A DNA stretch of 64,000 nucleotides from Polymyxa betae (lineage: Eukaryota > Endomyxa > Phytomyxea > Plasmodiophorida > Plasmodiophoridae): positions 1 through 64,000 of the forward strand of contig RBZT01000703.1 in NCBI GenBank assembly GCA_003693705.1, given 5' to 3'. The notes below the pieces were generated by a model, which was not told the DNA's origin, did not search any database, and saw nothing but the letters and a program-made list of their open reading frames with translations. Of this stretch, positions 11,490 through 22,786 are shown one piece after another. Position numbers and translations under genes: made by a program. The first letter of the stretch is position 1; each line of letters opens with the position of its first letter.

Positions 11490-12143
11490 CTGTGATACAA
11501 ACATTAAGTATTGAAGAATATCAACCCAACATCATAAAAAAATCAGGTGTGATTAGGATGGAATTTGTCAAAAAGATAAAGCACAATACATCATACCGGG
11601 CGACGGTTCTGTTGCTGACGGAGTTGGGCGTCGATTTCAGCAGCCCATTTGGCTCCAATAGCCTCCTGTTTAGCACGGATCTGGGCGTTCATTTCAGCGG
11701 CCCATTGCGCTCCAATTCGTTCCTGCTGGGCACGAAGTTCGGCCTCCTCCTACCAACATTCACTCAGGGTTTGGGCATCCATGAAACGAAGTCGTCACCT
11801 TGGCGGATCGTTGGCGACGTTGCTGTTTGGAACGCGGACTGGACAGCGAGCTGGACGCCTTGCGTTTCGGGCTGGACGGCAGCTGCTGGAGGGCGAGTGC
11901 TGGCAAGGATCCGGTGATGGAACGAGTCAAGACCATTGTTGTTGTTGGGCGATGGAGGGGAGTACGACGAAGGAAGATCTGTCTCAAATTGAGGTTCGCG
12001 TTCAGAATGAAGACGACGACGAGGTCGGACCGCCCTTCGACCAGGGCGGCGGGGTCTTGAGTCAACCCCCTGACGGGGAGGCGCGTGCCCACCCTGTCAG
12101 GGTACGCCTCAAAATGACGTTGACGCTGGTCATACTGGACCAT
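11034..12143 (-). CDS. Glutamine-rich protein with polyQ C-terminal half
   Basis: Three exons (12143-11799, 11749-11597, 11489-11034), all joining in phase 0, give 317 aa. Residues 1-115 are basic and Ser-rich. Residues 116-166 carry two copies of a helical unit of the type W-A-A-E-(I/M)-(N/D)-A-Q-(I/L)-R. The last 152 residues are about two-thirds Gln and include two 13-residue repeats (NLR plus ten Q) encoded by a 39-bp DNA repeat. No catalytic domain was found. PolyQ with coiled-coil potential suggests a transcription- or RNA-granule-associated scaffold, but that is inference. The opposite strand shows long Ala/Val-rich frames that are shadows of the CAG repeats. Confidence 0.7.
11171..11260 (-). 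repeat. 39-bp tandem repeat within the CAG-rich exon
   Basis: Two almost identical 39-bp copies each encode Asn-Leu-Arg plus ten Gln. They sit inside a longer CAG/CTG tract from about 11180 to 11490 and are expected to vary in copy number. Confidence 0.75.
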
Positions 12144-12230
12144 CCCTGCTCTGCCCGCCCGACAGGTTCGATATCGTCGCTAGAAGGATGCCGTTTGTAA
12201 GATGCTGTGATGTCTTTATTCGAAATCGCA

Positions 12231-12258
12231 CGTTTTGGGTTTTAGGTTTTAGGGTTTC
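12231..12258 (+). repeat. Interstitial telomere-like TTTAGGG tract
   Basis: The tract reads as degenerate TTTTGGG/TTTTAGG/TTTTAGGG units and overlaps the stop codon of the SUN gene, whose last codons are read from it. Confidence 0.7.
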
Positions 12259-13983
12259 CAGTGCCATGTACCCGTATCCTATAGATGCAAGTATAGAGCG
12301 GATCTCCATAGTTGCTCTCTATGGTGATATTCACGAGGCGGGCTGCAGACCCGGACGGTCCCAGGGCGAACGTCTGCGCGGTGTCCACATCCTTGACGGG
12401 ATCGGGGCGGCGAAACTCCCCGGACCCCAGCGCCTGGTACCGGACCCCGTCGTCCGAGGCCGCCACGTGGAACTGTCTCGGCGCCGTACTAGACAACAGG
12501 ATGGTGAGCGATGGGAGAACGCGGGAAAGAGCTCCGTGCGGAACGGGCCGGCTGGAAGCGAAAAAACGATACCTAAAGTCCGGGGCCAGCTCCGGAGCGA
12601 CGTGTTCGAATGTGATGGCGTCGATGAAGATGGAATCGGACAGCTGTAACAGAACCCATCCGGATGATCCCGACATTGGCCTGTTGGAAAGCAGTCGGAT
12701 CATGTTACGGCAGTGAAACATAAATTCAACGTCAACGAGATGTAACGCAGGAACATTCGTCCAATGATAAAGAGCTGAAACGTAGCATGACCCACCAGCA
12801 ATCGGAAAGCTGCATGGACGGACGGATCACGTTTCTCACGGGAAACGTTACCGGTGTAAACGTTAGCATCAGTCTGTGATCGCACATTGCCCGTCAGATC
12901 AGACTGCTCAGTGGCTTGTCTTCACGTTACCTGACAAACGTCCACAACGTCACGTAATGGACTCCGCTGGTAGCGATCACCTCTGTATCGTAAACAGTCA
13001 GCGGCAGGCACGGGAGAAACCCGGTTCGGTAACGTAGCTGCCTCCAGTGCTCTCCAGTGCGTAATCGACACGTTCGGTTCGGTCCGCCATGTAACGATAC
13101 AGGAGTCGGTTTACGATACGGCCGACGTCGGCCGAGTCCGCTGTCAGTACCGTAACCATACTGTTCTGGCTATGCAGACGATCCGTTTCCAGACGCCGCA
13201 GTCGCTCATCATATCGTCCGTAACGTGTCTCAAGTCCGTCCAGGACGCTCTGTGGAACGTTAGGCTGCTTGAAACGTTGCTCGACTTGCAGGAGGCGTTC
13301 GGTGAGGTCATTGAAGATAGTTTGTTGCTTCGCCTCCATATTTGTTAATGTCGCATGAAGATGGGTAACGTCAACATCGCCTCTATTGCCATCGTTACGT
13401 TGTATGGAGCCCTAAAGAGGCAGCAGTTGGTAATGGAAAAATCCTGCTAAATACAAGGAACCAGATCGACAGTATATTGTCGTTACAGATGCAGTGATTA
13501 TGTTACAGATTCGATACCTGGGTATGTAATTGATCCAGTCTGGATTCTAGCTTGAGCAATTTTTCGTTAAACGTTACTTGTAACTGTTTGATCTGTAGCT
13601 GGAACTTCTGTTCAGCAGCAGGATCGGAGCCACCTGTGAGTGATGAGTTCAGGGTTTAGGGGTTTAGGGTTTAACCCTCACCTGTCTGCACCTCATCCAG
13701 CTTTGTCTTCATGCGATCTATAGCCTGTTCTAACTCCGTGACTCGTGATATACGAGGATACACTAACGCAGCTAATAGACCGACTAATACAGATACATAC
13801 ACATAGACGCTTGTAACATTATCAGTATCGTAACACTGATGGTTATGTTGCTTACAGTACAGACGACGACTCTTGGCTGTTACTGCTATTTGATCTCTGT
13901 TTTGATGAGGCGATTGGCTCGCTGTCCGAGTCAGCGTAATTCGACTCCGAAGGTTGATGTTTCGTCACGGACTTTCGAGCCAT
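12242..13983 (-). CDS. SUN-domain inner nuclear membrane protein, 8 exons
   Basis: SUN proteins sit in the inner nuclear membrane and bind KASH partners across the lumen (LINC complex). Exons are 13983-13856, 13809-13682, 13633-13518, 13411-13034, 12980-12931, 12873-12796, 12680-12573 and 12488-12242. Phases match and give 410 aa. In order: a Ser-rich nucleoplasmic tail (1-42), one membrane helix (VYVYVSVLVGLLAALVYP), a coiled coil (about 65-195), then the SUN domain with DYALESTGG, VIRP..LSDCW, WVLLQLSD, AITFEHV, TAPRQFHV, QTFAL and NITIESNYGDPLYTCIYR. The Cys of DCW and the Cys of YTC match conserved SUN positions. The final residues NPKT and the stop codon lie in a telomere-like repeat. 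Confidence 0.9.
13651..13679 (+). repeat. Interstitial telomere-like TTTAGGG tract
   Basis: About three units of AGGGTTT/AGGGGTTT lie within the second intron of the SUN gene, directly beside its 5' splice site. Confidence 0.75.
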
Positions 13984-14305
13984 GTTACGTTCCAGATATA
14001 TTGTTACCGATGACAGAGGCCTTGGTACCGCCTAATGATCCGTTTCCATACAATATCTACAGTTACGTTACAGGTCCGTGGCAGCGAACGAGCCTGCTAA
14101 CCCAGCAGGCATCAAACGTTACGATTCAGGGGGGCCCGACGCAGTCATACAGATCGGAGATAAACTTACCGTGTCACGTTACAGAATGAAACATAATAGT
14201 GCAATCTGTATACGATACATAGCCGCTTTTTACAAGCAGATGTGGTATATTACTGTATTTTATTATACACAGTATCGGGGTAACATAATGCCATGTAATA
14301 ATACA

Positions 14306-16919
14306 TCAGGCATGAGGCTCCCGCTCTGACTGACACAGTTCACACTGAATGGTTGCGTCCTTCAAACAGCTGACATGAAACGTATGTCCGCAGGGCCGGA
14401 CCCCGATCTGATGCTGTTGTATCAGTTGCAATAATTCCTGTAACATAATCAGCATATGGGACCGAAAATCATGAATTAGGGGGGTTGAACCTGAAGAGAA
14501 CTGCCAGTCGGTTGACGACACACCGAGCATCTGTTACAGTAACGTAACATGCCATCTGCCACCTAACGATACAATCAGTATCAGCCACAGCAACAAGGTG
14601 ATGTTTTGTTAACAATAATCGTTACGATACATGTCATGCTATCACTTCTTTATGTTACAAGCCCTGTAACAAAACGTGATTGAATCTCACCTGATCCATC
14701 AAAGACGCTATCTCTATATTGAAGTCAATATGCGGACACAGATGATATACAGCGACTCCGGGTCGGACTTACCAGCTGGCGGGGGCCGGGCCGGCACGAC
14801 CTCGGCCGTGCGGGCCCGTACGAACTCGATCAGGTCGCGGACTGCATCGTCATGATCTTCCAGAGCAGGATGCCGCTCGAGTAACGTGACCAAGTCGCGG
14901 CCCACATTGTCGTTCATGTTACAGAGGTCGGGCGGCATCTGGGCAATGACAGAGCGAAGATTTTGGAGGTCGCGTTCGGGGTCCTGGGGCCATAACGGGT
15001 GCTGTGCGATCATCATGGGCAGAGACACGCCCTGGTTGTCATAAACGATGAGGCGATGGACGGGGCCTGAAACGTAACGGGCCGCCCAGGTAACGTATTG
15101 GAACAGGTTGAGGCGGAACCCGATCGGGGACCGAGCCAGGGCCGCGGACTTTAGCAATGGGATCAGGACACAGGTCGCCGACGATGCCGATGACAGACGC
15201 AGGGGTTGGTTCAGCTGCATCCTGAGTAACGTAATCAGAACGGGTGTTCACGTTACGTGCGTGATGTTACGGAATACCATTTGTAGAAGACGGAGGCCAG
15301 GCGTAGTTGGTCATTCTCCTCCCAAAAGGTGCGGCCCAGAAACCCGACCAGACTCTGCATATGTGTCGGGTCTGGAAAGCGCTCCATGAAGTAATGTAAA
15401 GTGCTGACCGTAACGTCAATGGCCAGTCGTACGAGACGACGGGAGTGATCCCGCATCAGATCATCGTCAGCGCTTTGTTCCAGTTGGGTACTGAGAGACA
15501 TCAACACTCTCCTACCAGCAGCATCAGTCAGAAGCGGGAGGGTTTTAAGGGTTTAGGGTTCTCCCTACCGTAACGCATCACCGAACGTCGTCAGAAACCT
15601 CTCATACTGATACGGCAGGATATGATCCAGAACACGAACGCACAACTGTTTCACGAACGTGTCCGAGTCGTACTGGTCCAGGGACTGGCTGAGCAGAAAC
15701 AGAGAGACGCCGGCGAGGCCGTCCAGATCGCCGTCGAAGAATTGCAGCTCGATCAGCAGATCCGTGACGAGATCGTCATCGTCGGACGGCAGCCCAAGGC
15801 GACCCAGTACGGCGCGGATGTCGGCGTACGGCGCAATGCACGGGTAGAACAGGCGGATGCCGTGCAGGTACGGCAATTGGGCGAGCTCGGCCCGGACCAA
15901 GGTGGCGGCCGCGCCGGTGTCCGTGCGCTGTAACAGGCGGCGCCAGATGCGGAACACGCCGTCGTCGACGCGGTCCGGGAACCCGCGTCGAACCGTCTCG
16001 TAGCACGGCGCGAGGAGCGCCGGGTCGTGTAACGCAGGGAACTCCGGGGCCGCCAACGTCCTCTCCATGTACCAGATGGTCCGAGCGGACTGTGACCAGT
16101 CGGGCAGCGTCTGGGTCGATGCAAGCAGCGACGGGACCCGGGCGTAGTCCGAGGCCGGCAACTGCAGGACCAGTACGGCGCAGAATTCGGCGAGTAGGGC
16201 CGTGGGTCGGGACGGAGCGCCGACCTGGGCCTGAATCCAGCCGATCACGTCGTCGGTGTAGTCCGGAATACGGCACTGATAGAAACACGAATCAGATATC
16301 CGATTAACGTTACTGTAAACTCTAATAAGGAAACGTCACGTTATATGAGAGGTGAAGTTACCTCACATGAAACATGAAGCAACGTTAGTTGAAACATAAA
16401 GCAAAAACTGAAAAAGAATCGCCATCATACATAGTCACAATATCCGCTGATGAAGAGATCGGAGATATCAGAGTCCGGACTCCCATTGAAGTAACAGTAC
16501 AGCTCCAGGGCCGCGATGTTCATCAGATCGTACTGGCCCCAGATATCCTGTATTCCATGCCTACAGTGATATTAGGTCACCGTGCGGTTTCATGTTACAT
16601 ATGGATCAAGCGTATCGTAAATCAACAGAAAACAGCAAGCGTATCAGAACAACAGTAAAATGTAACGTAGAAACAGCAGAATGAAATCACGTTACATTTG
16701 GCTGTACTCGCTGTACAGAAGCTGCAGTGCGGATTCCGGGTTGAATTCCGGGATCGTATCGTCGGACGTGGTGGTGTCATCGCTCATGGCGACATCGTAG
16801 GTGCCGGTGGCGCACACCGGCCCAAGTAACGTGACCAGGACGACGAGTAACGTGGCCCCAGCAGCGAGTACGACCATGTCGCGAGATCTGCGCCGACAGA
16901 AGAATAGAGGCTCTACCAT
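14306..16919 (-). CDS. Unrecognised large protein with C-terminal RING-H2-like zinc motif
   Basis: This is a chain of GC-rich coding segments on the minus strand: 16919-16692, about 16560-16430, 16278-15570, 15507-15300, 15220-14700 and 14530-14306. The exact junctions are uncertain. The first segment has a hydrophobic stretch (VVLAAGATLLVVLVTLLGP). The middle is helical, rich in Leu, Asp and Arg, and could be HEAT-like. The C-terminus has CGHTFHVSC followed by CELC, the second half of a RING-H2 finger; an upstream YHLCPH could supply earlier ligands. A RING finger would suggest a ubiquitin ligase or a vacuolar-sorting type protein. No family was recognised with confidence, and two genes in tandem cannot be excluded. 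Confidence 0.5.
15537..15561 (+). repeat. Interstitial telomere-like tract
   Basis: Degenerate AGGGTTT units (ttttaagggtttagggtt) lie in the probable intron between two exons of the RING orphan. Confidence 0.65.
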
Positions 16920-17063
16920 GACCAGAAGATCGCCCAGAACTGCGGTCGGAACTTCCTCCCGAACTGATCCGAGACCGATCCCATACGGGCGGGCCGGGTC
17001 GGGGGCCGGTATGACTTGACCAGACCGTCCCGACGACGAGAATGGAAAGAAAGTGCGCGCGAC

Positions 17064-17084
17064 TCTAAACCCTAAAACCCTAGC
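17064..17084 (-). repeat. Interstitial telomere-like tract, inverted orientation
   Basis: Units of CCCTAAA (plus strand) lie upstream of the RING orphan. The three tracts to the left carry the G-rich form on the plus strand, so the block is roughly bracketed by opposite orientations. Confidence 0.65.
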
Positions 17085-19192
17085 CCTTCGACCCTGTCCT
17101 CGCTAATTGTTCGATCCGCCAGGTCGGTAGGAGGCCCATTCACAGTGCTGCTTAGCTGTCCCTTCTCTCTCGGTTACAACGGCGCTGCTGGAAAGCGCCA
17201 AATTTCTGTCCATTTCTCTTCAGGAGCCCTCATCACGCCCATAATATTTATTTTGCGGTCGTCGCTGGCAATAAGAGCATCGGGCAGCATCGTCATTTTG
17301 CAGTACGCTACGGTATCAGATTCATTGCGGAGATCGATTCAAACTCTGTGCTTGCATTAGTGCGGACTTGGAGCTGTGATAAGATCTCGTTACTAGGATT
17401 CACGTCTGTAGATTGTAACGGAAGAGCCGTTGGGCTCAATGAGCGGCTCCCAGGCAATAATTTCGAACACGCTAAAGTGATTATCAAAAATTACGATATT
17501 AAACTGAACGACCGAGCTGTCTGATACTAGGTAGGGAACTATGGACTCCGATCGGCTCTGAATTCTCTCGAATTCGACCTGGATCTGACAAATCAAGCCG
17601 AAAACCTTCTCATAATGTTTCATGACAATGTTTGTTTTTATTTTTGTCGTTGAAGCAATCAGGCAACGTTTGATCATGTTGATAGCCGCATCTTAATCTT
17701 GGGCTCTCTGTCCATCGTTGATGAAGACGTTTTCAAAAGAGTTGGGACAGTGTTGCATGACTGTATTGACGATCGAGTTTTTTTTTCTGCAAAATATACC
17801 CCGGCTCTGTACTGGAGCCGTTTAAGGCGCACCATTTGCAGATCCGGACAGCTGATATGGCTAGCTCGGTCATTAATTTAATGCGTCGATGCGCGGTTGA
17901 TTTCTACATAGAGGCTGCTGTTGACGCTATATTGATTGATGAGTAGCGTGCTGGACAATGAAGCGATCACTTTTCACAGGCGGCAGTTGCGTTTTTCATA
18001 TTCCACGGCGTGACGAACGCCTCCACAACAAAGACGCAAGTTTGAAAAAATCCAGGCTGGTGCGTGGATATGATTGGGGATGTTTTTTTGGGAAGTTTGG
18101 TTTGGTATGGGAATGGACTGTTATGGGAAATGGGATTTGATTTCTAATACAAATGACGGTGTGGGTTTGGATGGTTTTGGATGAATTTGAGTTTGATTTG
18201 GGTGATTGAAATTGGGATCTGGTGGGACGGTGATCTCTGGATGCTCGTTTATTTACGAAGTTTCAATTGAAGTTTTCATTGATTTATGTTGTCACTTCAC
18301 GAAATGTTTTTTTCCTTCCCATCCTTTACAATCTAAATTTTTTGTGTAATAGGTCGACAAACCATCATGGCACCAAAATGAGAAAGCAAAAAAATTCAAT
18401 ATAAAGATGATCATCTGGTGAGTGGTCTGAACGTGCAACGAAATAGCCAAACCATTAGATATATATTGCTTAGTTGGTTGCCCATTTGATGCAAAATTGG
18501 TCTGATTGAATTTATTCGGGTCGATGCGCTACATTTTCTCTTGCGAAGGCCGCTACGAAACAGCAGATCGTAAGATTTGATGCAAAAATGTGTTTGGGCT
18601 CCTCGACTCCGACATCCTTCACCCACTTCCTTCTGAGCCTAACTGCTTAAGCACCTCGCTCAGTGGCATCCCTCGCGATTGTTCGTAGCGCGAACAACTA
18701 GCTCAGATGCAACGAAAAGGCCTTGACTCTGATCACTCTGCGAGTCATTCATTGACTGGGTTCCGATTCCATACATGTTTTTCTCAATATCAAAGCTGCA
18801 TTGCAAGCTGCGGATTACAGATGCTGAGCTGAAATGGAATTATAGTCTCCATAGTGGCCAGGAGATCGATTCCATCGAATCGTGATTATTTGAACCGGGC
18901 TACCTACCTTACTTAGATGCAGCCATCTAGAGATGTTCTTCACTAGTCTTTTAAGTACGATACGCCGTCGCACACTGCACATTTCAGGCAAGACTTCAAC
19001 TGGATAGAATGGATCTCGGCGATTGCGGCACTTCGAAAGCCCAAAAAAGTGACAAAGCACGTCACTTGCGACCAATATGCGAATTTACTTGACCGACTAA
19101 CTCTTGGCCAGATATGTTTAGAACAATCCATAATAGATTGGAGAAAGAAAAACAATGAGGCTGTTCTCATTGTCTTCCAAAACAGCATTAAC
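17085..19192. other. Gene-poor region
   Basis: No domain was recognised. A 94-aa minus-strand frame at 17393-17677 (Ile- and Val-rich C-terminus) has no known relative and is weak. From about 18030 to 18260 the plus strand is strongly G/T-rich, with repeated TTGGG and TGGG. The DNA near 18630-19190 just beyond the LEO1 stop looks non-coding. Confidence 0.45.
17393..17677 (-). CDS. Weak hypothetical ORF, 94 aa
   Basis: The ORF starts with ATG and encodes a soluble-looking protein with no motif I recognise. It is supported only by length, in a region with no other gene. Confidence 0.2.
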   Translation of the reverse strand: MIKRCLIASTTKIKTNIVMKHYEKVFGLICQIQVEFERIQSRSESIVPYLVSDSSVVQFNIVIFDNHFSVFEIIAWEPLIEPNGSSVTIYRRES

Positions 19193-20916
19193 TTAATCGG
19201 AATCCGACTCTTCGATGACATGACGCCTCTTTGCAGCAGGCCTGTGATGAACTTCCACGTCTTCGTCGCCCTCAGATTCTGGTTCATCGACGACTTTTTC
19301 AATCTTCTCCTTTTGTTCCTGTTTCATTTCTTAGAACCGGCATTTGGCGAGAAAAAATCAATGGGAACACGAAAGCATGTATGCAATATTCATTAAGAAT
19401 GAAGAGGAAAGAAAAAGACTGAAAGATTATATATAAAATATTTTGAAAAAGAAAAGATCTATTGAATTCGAAACATTCAAAAAGTAAAGATTGAATGACA
19501 AAATGAACCTTTTTCTTGATGATGGCACGCCCTTTGATATCTTCGCCTCTCTTCGCTGCTTGCAAGCGCTGAGCGACACCGTCTTCGTCTAAGACACGAC
19601 GACGAGGTGCCTCTTCTTCGCTGCTGAGCTCTTCTTCTTCGGAATACTCTAAGAAATCGGCAGAGAAGGAATCCGGCGGCGGAACGAATCGTTGTGCCCT
19701 CTCGCGAGCGCTCTCCCGCATCTCTTTCAAACGGTATTGCTGCAGCATACGTTCAGATAGGCGCTCGAGCCACAACGATAAACAAAGGTGACAAATTCTT
19801 GGGAAAGGAAAAACGTCGCTACCCGAATCTTCTCTTCAACGTCCTTCTCAGGATCGGTTGTCGTGACGATCTTCTTCGCCGTCTGGACCGGAGTGTGCAC
19901 GATCTTCTTCCGTTTGGGGACAAGTACGACCAGGTTCTGGGCGGGTTTCACCAGCACTTTCGATGTGAACGCAGCGCGGCATTGCTGCAGCTGATCGTCG
20001 CCGACATCGGTCTGATCGTACAGATAGTGAAGGCGATCAGGCAATGGCGTCTTGACGATATCGAGCACCAACGACCCTACTAACATCTGAATGCAAAAAA
20101 TTGAACATCAGTGCTCTGAAACAATTGCCAAAATTCAGCTTTGAGAAACAAAATTAACGGAAAAGGTGAAAAGTGAATCATATCAAGAAATCATATTGAA
20201 TAAACAGTTTTCAATCATACACAAAACAGTACGGTAGAGAAGCGATACCTGAACAGTGCCATCCGACCAAGTTACAAATCGAGCGTTGCTTTCCCTGAAC
20301 TTATTCCCTTCTTCGTCTTCAACCATGCGCCATCGGATCTTATGGGGAATATGATAGGCATCACCTAACACGTCCCTCAAATCGAGTAATTAGCACACAG
20401 CAGCAACCACATACCGTTGCTATCGACAATTTCTTGGCGAACGCGCTCGGGATCGAATTCGTCTTGCTCTGCATGCATCCAGGTTGGCATCTTTACAGTG
20501 CAGAGCTCGGTTCCTAGAAACAAAATTAAACTCAGAAGAGACGGTTGAGAATAGGCCAGCATTACCAAAACGAAAATAAGAAACTACGTTTGTCATAAAA
20601 AAAAACAAAACATGAGCAATGATCATCTTTGATGTTTACTACCAGTGCCTCCTATACTGATGTGATCCCGAGATTTCTTAATGGTTCTTGAAGGGCCCAA
20701 GACCCTCTGCTTGGATGGCGTCGTGAACGGTTTCACATCCCTCATCTTCTGATCCTGAACGGCGTCGGCCTCGCGCTCATCTTCACTGCCGAACAGATCG
20801 TCGTCAGTGCCAGGAGCAGACTTGGGCTCGGAATCGTCCGATTTCGGTTTCGCCCTCTGATCGGCGCCATCGTCGAGCTCTAGATCGGACCCGAACAGAT
20901 CATCATCATCCGACAT
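19193..20916 (-). CDS. LEO1: RNA polymerase-associated protein LEO1 (PAF1 complex), 6 exons
   Basis: LEO1 is a PAF1-complex subunit that acts with RNA polymerase II in elongation and histone modification. Exons are 20916-20643, 20513-20415, 20364-20249, 20086-19823, 19763-19509 and 19318-19193; phases match and give 377 aa. The acidic N-terminus (MSDDDDLFGSDLELDD) is typical. The core has VKMPTWMHAEQDEFDPER, HKIRWRMVEDEEG, ESNARFVTWSDGTVQM, LHYLYDQTD and an FTSKVLVKPA strand, in family order. The C-terminus is a basic/acidic low-complexity tail with SEEEELSSEEE and ends in SDSD. Human LEO1 is longer because of its N-terminal tail. It is divergent with the SDR gene, with 382 bp between the starts. 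Confidence 0.93.
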
Positions 20917-21298
20917 TTGGAATGAAACAGCAAAAAAAAGTATAAAATGCGTCTATTCGCACTTCATTGTTTTATGTTGATTTTTGCAAATGCGATTTCG
21001 AAATCATTTGCACTGTCTATCACGGCTAGAAGCAACGATTCTGTACAAATTAAAGTTGATTGTTTGTGATCCATGTCAGCGTTGTCGAAAATGTTTTTTT
21101 TTTCAGCTTTCGATGCAAGGAAAGATCTGAAGGCCTGGAAGGAAGATTGCTGTAATACCTTTCAGATAGGTCGATAAGAATGAACTTACTCCTACCAGGA
21201 CAGCATGTAAGCCACAGCCGACCACACAGAACTTGCCTTTTAGAAAGGTCCTCCAAACGAGCTTCAACAGAGAAGTCACGTTACGTCTCATTCGTTTA

Positions 21299-22573
21299 AT
21301 GGAAGTGACGTCTTTATTTGATGTTAGCGACAAGATCGCCCTGGTCTCAGGCGGCGCTCGTGGCATCGGGGCCATGATCACCAAAGGTCTGATCGCCAAC
21401 GGCGCCCGTGTCATTGTCGTGTCCAGGAAACCAGCGCCAGACGCCTTCCCAGATGCGGCTGACCAGCCAGGTTCGGTGGAATTCATCACCGCCGATCTTA
21501 GCAGAGATGACGAAGGCAAAAGGGTTGCTGAAGCCGTCCAGAGCAAATATCAGAAGCTTCACATTCTGGTGAATAATTCGGGCTGTAATTGGGGTTCGCT
21601 TTCTTTATTCTGATTTTGTCTAATATCGTAAACCGTTTTTCTGTTTGGTATTTTCGCTTAGAAAGATCGCTCCAGATTGTCGGACTGATTTTTCAGGAGC
21701 CCCATTGGAGAAATATCCCTATGATGCCTTTGAGAAGGTGTTTCGTCTGAACGTATTCGGTGTGTTCTCCTTAATTAAGTATCTGATCCCGATTCTCGAG
21801 AAGTCGGGTTCAGCTGCAGACCCTGCACGAATTATCAACATTGGATCTGTGAATGGTACAATTATGAAGCTGTTCTTTAGCGTTGACTTTTCATTTCCAT
21901 TATTGGCGGTTACATTTAAAAATCTTGGATTTTGTTGTTTTAACTTGATGATTTTGGATTTGATACTGATAAAGGAATTAGGCGTTGCTGTGCCACATTT
22001 GGAGACGTATGCATATTCGTCCAGTAAAGCAGCACTTCACATGCTAACCCAAACCTTGGCGAGCCGCTTGGCACCCAAACATATCACCGTTAATGCTGTC
22101 CTGCCAGTATGCAATTCTAATTTGTTATGTTGCCCATTTCGTTTAGTCAGCTGTTTTTGCTTTTTCCTGTTGAGAAAGATTGTTGGATAAAATCTCATAT
22201 GATGCCAAGCTTCATGATAGGGGCCTTTCCTCACACATATGACTGCAGCATCGTTCAAGAAGGCAGACAACGCTTTTGTTAAATCTGTGCCAATGGGTCT
22301 GCTTCCAACTTGTTTCCTTCTTGTAACTAAAGCCCTCGCAGGTCGTTTGGGTCATGAAAACGATATGGCTGGCGCGATTTTGTAAGCTTTTCAGAATATA
22401 TTCGCTTAATTTCTTTTTTTGTTTTATAGTCTTTTACTGAATTTCGACGTCTATCCAAACTTGAATTCTAACTCCATCCATTTTACAGGTATCTGACTTC
22501 GAAGGCAAGCAACTATGTAACCGGAGCATTAATCCCAGTGGATGGTGGTTCTCTTGTATCTTCTAAATTGTAA
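21299..22573 (+). CDS. Short-chain dehydrogenase/reductase, 6 exons
   Basis: Exons 21299-21593, 21697-21855, 21982-22106, 22221-22296, 22342-22381 and 22489-22573 join in phase to give 259 aa, the classical SDR length. The NAD(P)-binding motif is SGGARGIG (TGxxxGIG class), followed by ADLS and LVNNSG. The catalytic residues are Ser in IINIGSVNG and Tyr-Lys in YAYSSSKAAL. The C-terminus GALIPVDGGS is the usual SDR ending. Arg following the VVSR strand hints at NADPH preference, which is inference. Similarity in tone is to bacterial-type glucose/fabG-like reductases, and the substrate is unknown. I chose the ATG at 21299 because only non-ATG codons lie further upstream in frame. Confidence 0.9.
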
Positions 22574-22786
22574 TACTGCATCACTACAGATTCCGAAGCT
22601 ATTCGGTGCTATATAGCAAGTTCTTCGTAAACTATGGAAAAATACACCAAAGCTTTACCTCTAGTAGAATTCCATCACAAGCAGGCAATAAATGTTAGCA
22701 AACCTGCTAATGATATCGAAGAAATGGGCAAGGCAAAGAGAAGGCACGGCTCGGTGCGCACGGAATGAACGGTGCGGAGTCCGCTC

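Larger units (their letters stand above)
12242..16920. repeat. Block saturated with GTAAC/GTTAC motifs
   Basis: By eye I count more than 50 occurrences of GTAAC or GTTAC, often as CGTTACG or GTAACGTAAC. They lie in introns, exons and the spacer, on both strands, across about 4.7 kb. Random expectation for this length is about 9. Neighbouring DNA on both sides returns to ordinary density. The block covers exactly the SUN gene and the RING orphan. It could be a fossil of a dispersed short repeat or a local chromatin or splicing motif. Confidence 0.7.

Noticed and set aside
11024-11917. Ala/Val-rich plus-strand frames opposite the polyQ gene
   Set aside because: They are read from the complement of CAG repeats. 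The minus-strand frame has proper splice sites and non-repeat flanks.
15622-16307. Several Arg-rich frames on both strands over the RING orphan
   Set aside because: High GC suppresses stop codons. Only the minus-strand frame from 16248 has consistent splice context with its neighbours.
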